NCBI RefSeq assembly: GCF_001613325.1
Contig: NZ_BDCD01000041.1
Span: 19,162 to 83,161, forward strand
Length of the DNA stretch: 64,000 nucleotides
Reading direction: 5' to 3'
Origin: Nocardia yamanashiensis NBRC 100130
GTDB lineage: Bacteria; Actinomycetota; Actinomycetes; Mycobacteriales; Mycobacteriaceae
The notes under the pieces were generated by a model. That model worked only from the letters and a program-made list of their open reading frames with translations. It was not told the DNA's origin and searched no databases. The position numbers and the translations under genes were made by a program. Each line of letters starts with the position of its first letter. Position 1 is the stretch's first letter. Shown in pieces: positions 25,679 to 31,881 of this stretch.

Positions 25679-25969
25679 ATGAGCGCACTCCTGTCCGAAG
25701 ACGAGATCGCCAAGGCCCTCACCGAACTGCCCGAATGGACCCGTACCGGGGACAGCATCGCCCGCACCTACGAAGCCCCGTCATTCCTGGCCGGCATCGA
25801 ATTGGTGCGCCGGGTGGCCGTCGCCGCCGAAGCCGCCAATCATCATCCCGATATCGACATTCGCTGGCGCCGAGTCACTTTCACGCTCTCCACCCATGAC
25901 GCCGGCGGGCTCACCGCGCTGGATGCGGCGCTGGCTCGGGAGATCGATCGGCTGTCCGCGCAGAGCTGA
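25679..25969 (+). CDS. phhB: 4a-hydroxytetrahydrobiopterin (pterin carbinolamine) dehydratase
   Basis: The 96-residue protein matches the PhhB/PCD fold: LPEWTRTGDSIARTY, the middle FLAGIELVRRVAVAAEAANHHP, and IRWRRVTFTLSTHDAGGLT. The motif NHHPDI carries the active-site His pair. It dehydrates 4a-hydroxytetrahydropterin after aromatic amino-acid hydroxylation, though in many bacteria its role is unclear. GGGAG precedes the ATG. Its last 59 bases overlap the end of pimE on the other strand. Confidence 0.93.
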   Translation: MSALLSEDEIAKALTELPEWTRTGDSIARTYEAPSFLAGIELVRRVAVAAEAANHHPDIDIRWRRVTFTLSTHDAGGLTALDAALAREIDRLSAQS

Positions 25970-27131
25970 CCCGGCCGGTGCGGATCACCCACAGGTAGAA
26001 CACGACCACCGCGACCGGGCCGGAGATGGCGAGCCACGCCTGCCAGCCCGGGCGGGAGATGGTCCAGATGTCGTGCTGGAAGAACGAGAGCAGGTACGGC
26101 ACGCCGATACCGACGGCGAACAGCCAGAAGCCGGCCACCCAGCGCGCGCCGGCCGCGGTGCGCCACGGGCCGTACAGCAGCCAGAGCAGGGCCGGGATCA
26201 GCCAGACCCAATGGTGGGACCAGGAGATCGGGGAGACCATCAGGCCGAAGAACTGGACGATGAGCAGCGTCCCCAGCCGGTCGTCCTTTTCCAGGGCCCG
26301 CCAGGCCAGGAACGCCAGCACGGCCGTGATCACCACCGTGACCAGCCAGATCGGCCCGGACACCACGTCGTGACCGAGGATGCGGCTGATCGCGCCGCGC
26401 AGTGACTGATTCCACACCGTGCCCACCGGCCCGATGCGCGAGGCGTCCCCGAGCAGGTCGAAGAAGTAGTTGCGGGTCTCCCCCGGCACCACCAGGAAAC
26501 TCAGCGCGATGGTCCCGAAGAACACCGCCGCCGAGCACGCCACGACCAGCCACTGCCGCCGCGCCGCGAAGTACAGCCCGGTCACCGCCGGCGTCAGCTT
26601 GATCCCGGCGGCCAGGCCGACCAGCGCGCCCGACACCCACCACACCGTGCTGCGCACCGCGAACATGGCCAGCAGCGCCAGGAACAGATTGACCTGGCTG
26701 TAGTCGAGGGTGTTGCGCACCGGTTCCAGCCACATGCCCAGCGCGGTCCAGGCCACCGCCGTTGTCCGCCACCGCGATTCCGTCATGGCGGCCGGGCCGA
26801 GCAGCAGCTCCAGGGAAATCCACACGATGCCGTAGAGCGCCGCCACCCCCGCCAGCAGCCACAGCACCGCCGTCACCGCGATGGGCAGGAAATGCAGCGG
26901 GAAGAAGATGATGGCCGCGAAGGGCGGATAGGTGAACGGGAGCGGGAAATCGGGGGTGTCGACCGCGTAGGTGAAGTCGTAGAGGTGACCGCTGGGCAGT
27001 TCGGCCGCGCCGTCCACGTAGACGTGCAGGTCGACCAGGTTCATGCCGTTTTTCGAGAGCAGCATCCACAGCAGGCGGATCAGTACCGAGATACCGAGTG
27101 CCGCGGCAGCCAGGCGGAAGTGTCGGTGCAC
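25911..27131 (-). CDS. pimE: Polyprenol-phosphate-mannose-dependent mannosyltransferase (GT87)
   Basis: The 406-residue integral membrane enzyme is a GT-C fold mannosyltransferase of the PimE type, which adds alpha-1,2-mannose to Ac1PIM4 in phosphatidylinositol mannoside synthesis. About ten hydrophobic helices are visible. The acidic site is in NLVDLHVYVDG near residue 35, after the first helix, and the loop PLPFTYPPF follows. The gene order typA-phhB-pimE matches mycobacteria. The GTG at 27131 is chosen. The last 20 codons overlap phhB. Confidence 0.85.
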   Translation of the reverse strand: MHRHFRLAAAALGISVLIRLLWMLLSKNGMNLVDLHVYVDGAAELPSGHLYDFTYAVDTPDFPLPFTYPPFAAIIFFPLHFLPIAVTAVLWLLAGVAALYGIVWISLELLLGPAAMTESRWRTTAVAWTALGMWLEPVRNTLDYSQVNLFLALLAMFAVRSTVWWVSGALVGLAAGIKLTPAVTGLYFAARRQWLVVACSAAVFFGTIALSFLVVPGETRNYFFDLLGDASRIGPVGTVWNQSLRGAISRILGHDVVSGPIWLVTVVITAVLAFLAWRALEKDDRLGTLLIVQFFGLMVSPISWSHHWVWLIPALLWLLYGPWRTAAGARWVAGFWLFAVGIGVPYLLSFFQHDIWTISRPGWQAWLAISGPVAVVVFYLWVIRTGRVSSARTADRSPEPAPHPAR

Positions 27132-27206
27132 GGCTCGTACTTTCGGTGTGCGGGCGTGTGGACGCCGGTAAGACTAGTTCAAGCCGGAAATAGTCGTGCA
27201 GTGTGC

Positions 27207-27247
27207 GTAACCGCTGTAACATTTGCATCACTGACCACACGGGTAAC
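27207..27247. promoter_or_regulatory. Repeated GTAAC boxes upstream of an exported-protein gene
   Basis: GTAAC occurs at 27207-27211 and 27216-27220 (9-base period) and again at 27243-27247. Direct GTnAC repeats are used by OmpR-family regulators such as MtrA and GlnR in actinobacteria. The site lies between pimE and the exported-protein gene, 154 bases before its chosen start. Assignment to a regulator is inference. Confidence 0.3.
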
Positions 27248-27400
27248 AGTGCAATTGGTCGGTTGTTCGATAGCGTGAGCAAAGTCGAGGACGCCAAGAT
27301 CACACCGTGGCTGTACAACAAGGCGGCCCGGTCCCTAGAGTGGCGCGGAGCGATGTCTCCATCGCTGCTAGATGTACCCGAGGTAAGGACGGCTACACCA

Positions 27401-28192
27401 GTGCTTCGCACCCGAGGAACGCGCTTCGCAATGTCCGCGCTGGCCCTGGCGGCCTGCGCCACCATCGTCGTGCCGACCACAGCCGCCGCCGCGCCGGCAT
27501 CGCCCGCGCCGCAGGCCACCTCGAATATCCCGGTGATCCCCGAGGGTGTTCCGGTCGAGGCGCTGGCCTCGCTGGTTCCGGCCATCATCGGCGCGGCCGC
27601 CGGTCCCGCCGATATCGCGGCCGCCGGCCCGCAGGCGGCGATTCTGGATCAGGCCCGCCAGATCCTGACCACCCTGAACCTCCCGCAGTCCATCAAGGAC
27701 ACGCTGAACAAGATCATCACCTTCTTGGACGGCAGTGGCGGTGGCGGCGTGGACATTCCGCAGGACGGTCCCGTCATCTCCCAGTTCCTGTGGCCGACCG
27801 TCGGCAAGGGCTGCATCTCCTCCTCCGGCGACTCGGTCGGCACCGCGCTCGCCGTCGGCGGCCCGGCCACCCTGCCGCCGCCCGGACCGGCCGCCGGTCA
27901 GACCGGTTTCGTGTTCACCGCGCTGGGCACCAAGCAGCCCACCGCCGTGCAGAACCCGCCGATGACCGTGCAGTGGCTGAACCTGGACACCCGCCAGTCC
28001 GGCATCCAGAACCTGACCGACGAGGCCAAGATCAACCCGGATGGCCCGGCCACCCTGTCGGCCATCGTGAACACCGGCTCCGGTCGCGTGGTCGCCGTGG
28101 TGTCGGGTTCGCTGACCACCCAGGCCAGCGCCGAGGACCAGCCCATCACCTGCTCGTTCCTCCCGACGGCCGGTTTCTTCACCGTCGCGTAG
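27401..28192 (+). CDS. Exported Ala/Pro-rich protein (Rv1157c/Rv1158c-like position)
   Basis: The GTG at 27401 gives 263 residues with a Sec signal (MSALALAACATIVV, cut near AAAAP). The mature protein has a helical segment (ILDQARQILTTLNLPQSIKDTL), then a Gly/Pro-rich domain with GKGCISSSGDS and ITCSFLP, two Cys residues likely forming a disulfide. The tail FLPTAGFFTVA is hydrophobic. Start codons at 27203 or 27353 are also in frame but lack a signal directly after them. Mycobacteria keep Ala/Pro-rich exported proteins at this place. Function is unknown. Confidence 0.7.
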   Translation: MLRTRGTRFAMSALALAACATIVVPTTAAAAPASPAPQATSNIPVIPEGVPVEALASLVPAIIGAAAGPADIAAAGPQAAILDQARQILTTLNLPQSIKDTLNKIITFLDGSGGGGVDIPQDGPVISQFLWPTVGKGCISSSGDSVGTALAVGGPATLPPPGPAAGQTGFVFTALGTKQPTAVQNPPMTVQWLNLDTRQSGIQNLTDEAKINPDGPATLSAIVNTGSGRVVAVVSGSLTTQASAEDQPITCSFLPTAGFFTVA

Positions 28193-28215
28193 CGGAAACC
28201 CGCTCGTAGCCGTAA

Positions 28216-28267
28216 ATTTCGCCCCCGTTCGTTCCGTGCGACAAGCCGGAACGGGCGGGGGCGAAAT
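28216..28267. terminator. Long hairpin terminator after exported-protein gene
   Basis: About 20 base pairs (with two G-U) join ATTTCGCCCCCGTTCGTTCC to GGAACGGGCGGGGGCGAAAT, 24 bases after the stop. The stem ends in AT pairs, giving U-rich exit flanks on both strands. Confidence 0.8.
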
Positions 28268-28305
28268 CTGTTTGGCACCCCCGTACGTGTGGTAGACCGG
28301 CATCT

Positions 28306-28668
28306 ATGGCCGCTGTGAAGAATTCTTGGCGTGGCGTGCAATCCCGTCGGTCGATTCTGTCGATCCGCTCGGAGGGATCGATCCTCTCGATCGGCTCGGC
28401 CTATTCGATCCTGTCCATCGGCTCGGTCGGCTCGGTGCTGTCGATCGGCTCGGCCGGATCCTTCGGCTCGATCATCTCCTCGGGCTCGTTCGCGAGCCTG
28501 GGCTCCCTGTTCTCCGGATTGTCGCGCTGGTCCATGTTCTCGTGGCAGGGCGACCGGCAGGCGTTCAGCGAAGGACGCGACGAGGACCACGAACCCCGCG
28601 CCATCCTGCGCGTGGTCGCGGACGAGCCGGACCTGCGCGACGACCCGACCTGCCACTGCCAGACCTAG
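28306..28668 (+). CDS. Ser-x-x triplet-repeat protein
   Basis: The 120-residue frame (ATG, no clear ribosome site, possibly leaderless with TTGGCA and TAGACC upstream) contains an uninterrupted run where every third residue from 13 to 79 is Ser: 23 serines in a row. Most triplets are S-I-L, S-I-G or S-x-G/A, giving a 9-residue super-repeat (SILSIGSAY, SILSIGSVG, SVLSIGSAG). That periodicity predicts a thin beta-solenoid or other three-residue helix. A short Trp-rich end (SRWSMFSW) and an acidic tail ending CHCQT follow. No signal peptide or known domain was recognised. The opposite strand reads as an E/D-x-x pattern broken by a stop, so this strand is preferred. Confidence 0.6.
   Translation: MAAVKNSWRGVQSRRSILSIRSEGSILSIGSAYSILSIGSVGSVLSIGSAGSFGSIISSGSFASLGSLFSGLSRWSMFSWQGDRQAFSEGRDEDHEPRAILRVVADEPDLRDDPTCHCQT
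28342..28548 (+). repeat. 9-bp/27-bp periodic coding repeat
   Basis: A TCx/AGC Ser codon recurs every 9 bases for 23 units, with a 27-base higher period built on TCGATCCTGTCGATCGGCTC-like units. The repeat is diverged at the DNA level while the Ser positions are kept, which suggests selection on the protein. Confidence 0.75.
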
Positions 28669-28696
28669 ACGCTCGATTCGTCTTACAAAGAAATGC

Positions 28697-28722
28697 CCCC
28701 CGCTGCCGAAAGGCAGCGGGGG
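28697..28722. terminator. Hairpin terminator between convergent genes
   Basis: CCCCCGCTGCC-GAAA-GGCAGCGGGGG is an 11-bp perfect stem with a GAAA tetraloop, between the stop of the Ser-repeat gene and that of the DUF1906 gene. Confidence 0.85.
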
Positions 28723-28744
28723 ACGAGAGTCCGGGAGTTCGGAG

Positions 28745-29476
28745 TCACCACCACTGCCCGTAATTCGGGTGCAGCACCGCATTGACGTCGACTCCGATGC
28801 CGTCGACGGCGCGCTTGTCGATCTCGAACTGGTGCAGTTGCGCGGCCGGGTGCACGTACCCGGCCGGGGTGCCCCAATTGTGCTGCCAGAAAAGCGAACC
28901 CAGCCCCGCGTCGCGAATCCAATCGATGGTCGGCGCGTTCGCGTAGACGCCCACGCGCTCACGACCGAGGATCGTCTCCCAGCCCCGCAGGTAGGGCTCG
29001 ATCATGGTCTCGAACTCTTCCTGGCTCGGCTTGTCGTCGATCGAGGCGTAGATGGGCGCGGAGTCGGGTCCGCCCGCGGCCTTGTGCAGCACGAGTCCCC
29101 GTGTGGCGTGCCGGATTCCGGCTTCCAATCCCCCACGCCAGTCGGCGGTCGGCCCCTTGCCGAACTGGTAGCAGGACACGACGGACAGCCCCGCATCGGC
29201 GAGCGCGTCGACCTCGCGCGCGAGCAGCGGCTTGCCCTCCATCCATTCCGCGCCGGGCCGGCGGTCGGAGACGTAGCGAATGACGCCCATATGCCCCGCA
29301 TCGCTGATGGCCGCGGCATCCGGCACGCCGCCCGCATAGTCGAGCAGGGTGCCGAGTGATTGCCGAGCGGATGCTGTCGCGCCGGGAAGAGTGAGTCCCG
29401 CGGTGATTCCGGCGGCCGCGGCGGCCGCCCCGGCTAGGAAGTTGCGACGGCTGACATGGCCACGGGCAGAACGCAT
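28745..29476 (-). CDS. Tat-exported DUF1906 glycoside-hydrolase-like protein (Rv2525c-like)
   Basis: The 243-residue precursor starts at the ATG at 29476, with AAGGAG 7 bases upstream. A Tat signal (SRRNFLAGAAAAAAG at 9-23) is followed by a TIM-barrel-like domain with LDYAGG, VIRYVSD, YQFGKG, IYASIDD and VGVYANAPT, ending QFEIDKRAVDGIGVDVN. This matches the DUF1906 family, related to GH25 lysozymes; Rv2525c is a Tat substrate with that fold. Acidic residues at DD and EID could be catalytic, though activity is unproven in the family. The call is firm on family, weak on substrate. Confidence 0.85.
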   Translation of the reverse strand: MRSARGHVSRRNFLAGAAAAAAGITAGLTLPGATASARQSLGTLLDYAGGVPDAAAISDAGHMGVIRYVSDRRPGAEWMEGKPLLAREVDALADAGLSVVSCYQFGKGPTADWRGGLEAGIRHATRGLVLHKAAGGPDSAPIYASIDDKPSQEEFETMIEPYLRGWETILGRERVGVYANAPTIDWIRDAGLGSLFWQHNWGTPAGYVHPAAQLHQFEIDKRAVDGIGVDVNAVLHPNYGQWW

Positions 29477-29564
29477 CAAGGAACTCCTTCGCACACTCGC
29501 CGATCGAACTTGCCGGTCGTTTGCGCGAATTCACGCGAAGACCGGTGGAACCAAAAGCGGCGTG

Positions 29565-29614
29565 CCCGGCGCACCTTCCCCGATGATGAGCAAGATCATC
29601 ATCTGCGCGCCGGG
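29565..29614. repeat. Nested inverted repeat in intergenic region
   Basis: GATGATGA-GCAAGA-TCATCATC is an exact 8-bp hairpin (29582-29603), flanked by an imperfect outer pairing of CCCGGCGCA with TGCGCGCCGGG. It lies between the duplicated-domain gene's stop and the DUF1906 promoter region. It could terminate the upstream gene, although no T-run follows. Confidence 0.4.
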
Positions 29615-29730
29615 GAGCCCGGATGAACGTCCCTCATTTCACCATATTCACATTGGAATCGCCAGGCGCACACGGCTCACTGGCACCATACGTCTCACAT
29701 GTGCGCAATCGGTCACATGCGAAAACCCGC

Positions 29731-30936
29731 TCAGACGCGGGTTCCGTTCAGCCGCTCCGCCACATCGATGGTCCGGCGCGAGGTGTCCGCGACCTCGGCC
29801 CGCACCACCGCCGCCACCTGCGCGGCGACCTGCTTGCGCATCCCGGCCAGCTTGCCCAGGGTGGCGGCGCGCCAGCCGGTTGCCTTCATCTCCAGATCGA
29901 TGTCCTCCGCGCGCGGCGGGGCGGCATCGATGACGATGAGCAACGGGTCGGCGGCACGGGCGGTCAGCGCCACCGGCACCAGCACCTCGGCGCGATAGTG
30001 GTTGGACTGCAGCACATCCACGGTGATGTCGAGCGAGACCGGGATGGTCAGCTCGAAGTTGATCAGCGCCGGATCGTGCTCGTCCGGCGCCGGCTCCTCG
30101 ACCTTGGGTTTCGGCAGTTCCGCGATGCGCGGCTCGGCCCGCGGCGACTCGCCCGCCGCGGCTTTCTCCGCCACCCGCGGCACCCGCACCGTGCCCTTGA
30201 CCGCCACCTGGGCCTTGTTGCCCGGCCCGGCGCGCAGCGGACCGACCTCGATCGGCTTGCCCGCCATGGCTTCCACCACGTCGCGCACCCGTTCCGCGGT
30301 CACGATGCGTTCGAAGAAGCGATGCCCGAACTCGCCGTAGTCGATCCACTCGTGGGCCGGGCTGCCGCGATACGGCGATTTCACGCCGTTGAGAATGGCT
30401 TCCACGTCGAAGGTGCGCCCGCGCTGGGCGTCCGGATCGGCCAGAATGCCGTTGATGCGATTGGCGACCTCGCGCTGCACCAGCTTCGCGATCGGGTCCA
30501 GCAGCACCTCCCATGCCGTCCCGATGGCCTGGGCGCGCATGACGAAGCTGACGTCCCGGCTGTTCACCGGCGGTATGTCGATGACCACCAGCAGCGGGTC
30601 GGCGGTGCGGGCGTGCATGCTCAGATCGATCTCGACCACGGCTTCGACACGTAGTCGCTGCCCGCCGAGGGTGACGTCGACCCGGAGTTTCACCGGCAGC
30701 ATGACGTCGAAGTGCACATGCGGTCCACGGCGCACGATGGTGGGTTTGCCGACGCTGCCCTTGGCCACGAAGCTGGCGAGCCCGGCGGGACCGATTCCGA
30801 AGGGGCCGATGGTCATTCCGCGTCCGGCCGTCCCGGCGACCGCCGCTTCGATGCGGGATTCCGTCACCGCCGCCGCCACGAAACGTTCGCCGAATTCGGC
30901 GTAATCGATCCAAGTCGGTTCAGGGGACGGCGTCAT
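29731..30936 (-). CDS. Protein with an internal duplication of a about 190-residue domain
   Basis: The 401-residue protein has two homologous halves. Each begins with WIDYxEFGxRF and VT-x-x-R (residues 9-29 and 211-231), passes through GPxxxGPxxxAxxxxKGxV, then a beta-rich stretch with ADPLLVVIDIPP or ADPLLIVIDAAPP, and ends with an amphipathic helix and RTxDVExxLNG or RTIDVAERLNG. The second copy contains a charged linker (PKPKVEEPAPDE). No signal peptide or membrane helix is seen, so it is likely cytoplasmic. The beta-rich body loosely recalls lipid-binding barrels, but no family was recognised. Confidence 0.7.
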   Translation of the reverse strand: MTPSPEPTWIDYAEFGERFVAAAVTESRIEAAVAGTAGRGMTIGPFGIGPAGLASFVAKGSVGKPTIVRRGPHVHFDVMLPVKLRVDVTLGGQRLRVEAVVEIDLSMHARTADPLLVVIDIPPVNSRDVSFVMRAQAIGTAWEVLLDPIAKLVQREVANRINGILADPDAQRGRTFDVEAILNGVKSPYRGSPAHEWIDYGEFGHRFFERIVTAERVRDVVEAMAGKPIEVGPLRAGPGNKAQVAVKGTVRVPRVAEKAAAGESPRAEPRIAELPKPKVEEPAPDEHDPALINFELTIPVSLDITVDVLQSNHYRAEVLVPVALTARAADPLLIVIDAAPPRAEDIDLEMKATGWRAATLGKLAGMRKQVAAQVAAVVRAEVADTSRRTIDVAERLNGTRV

Positions 30937-30961
30937 CCATGCACTTTCGTCGGGCGGGGAC

Positions 30962-30996
30962 CCCTGTCCTGCCGATGAGGGGGCAGCAGGACAGGG
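30962..30996. terminator. Hairpin between two minus-strand genes
   Basis: CCCTGTCCTGC and GCAGGACAGGG pair exactly over 11 bp with a 13-nt loop. It lies 107 bases after the CHAP gene stop and 26 bases before the duplicated-domain start, so it could be a terminator of the former or a leader structure of the latter. Confidence 0.55.
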
Positions 30997-31102
30997 ATCT
31001 AACGGCGACGCTGCCGGGCGCCGCCGTCCACCATCGTAGGCGGTTAATCCGTGGAGTCCTACCCTCCGTCTCCGGCGTTTCCAATATGTGGAACCGGCGT
31101 GT

Positions 31103-31711
31103 TCACAATCGGCCGTAACCGACCAGTCCGGAAATCAGGCTCGGGTTGTAGCGGTGGATGGTGATCTGGCCGAATTCATTGCCGCCCACCGTGGTGATGG
31201 TGCCGGCCGCGGGATCGGCGGCGATCACGATATTCGTGTGTTGCTGGAAGGCGCTGGTCTCGCTGTACATGACCACGTCACCGGCCTTGGGCAGATAATT
31301 CGCGGCTTCGAAACGCTGCTGCCCCCGGTAGTAGTCCTCCAGGGTGTAAACGCCCGGAATGCGCCAGGAGCCGGAATTCGGATTGGCCAGCGGCCGCCCG
31401 GCTTCGCGCATCACCCAGCTCACGAAATCCGCGCACCAGGGTTCGTCCACGCCCTCGGAATACTTGGTGCCGTCGTGCTGCGCGTCGAATTCGCCCGCCA
31501 GCACATCCACGATGCGGCCCTGCGTTTCGTCGAATCCACTGCGATCCACGTCCGGGAAACTGCGCAGCCGTTCGCCCGCCAGCACCGGTGCGTCACCGCG
31601 CCGATGCCACAGCCCGACCCCGACCACGCCGCCGACGGCCAGCGCCACGATGACCGCCAGCACGCCGACGGATATCGCCCACCGGCGCGGGGCTCGCTTC
31701 TTCGCGTCCAC
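31103..31711 (-). CDS. Membrane-anchored CHAP-domain cell-wall hydrolase-like protein
   Basis: The 202-residue protein has a single N-terminal membrane anchor (residues 12-35, WAISVGVLAVIVALAVGGVVG) and an extracytoplasmic CHAP domain. EPWCADFVSWV carries the candidate nucleophile Cys93, and AFQQHTNIVI the His158. CHAP domains usually cut peptidoglycan stem peptides (NlpC/P60-like amidase or endopeptidase). There is no separate cell-wall-binding domain. The gene stands alone between the SARP regulator and the duplicated-domain gene. Confidence 0.83.
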   Translation of the reverse strand: MDAKKRAPRRWAISVGVLAVIVALAVGGVVGVGLWHRRGDAPVLAGERLRSFPDVDRSGFDETQGRIVDVLAGEFDAQHDGTKYSEGVDEPWCADFVSWVMREAGRPLANPNSGSWRIPGVYTLEDYYRGQQRFEAANYLPKAGDVVMYSETSAFQQHTNIVIAADPAAGTITTVGGNEFGQITIHRYNPSLISGLVGYGRL

Positions 31712-31881
31712 CCGGTTCTCCTCTCCCCTGGCCGTATCCGGCCACTCCCCTATTCCGACGCGCGTGACGCCGCCCGGGTTCCCGAATCGCTTGCGTCACG
31801 CCACTTCCGCACAATTTCTCCACAGGAATCGCACAGGGCGGCGGGAACGCAACGCACGGCTACCGGTGAACGCCGGACCGC

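Noticed and set aside
27898..28962. Long minus-strand frame across the Ser-repeat gene with E/D/P repeats
   Set aside because: It starts from nothing recognisable, spans two other genes, and the mirror of the Ser repeat in the neighbouring minus frame is interrupted by a stop; the plus-strand Ser-x-x reading is uninterrupted.
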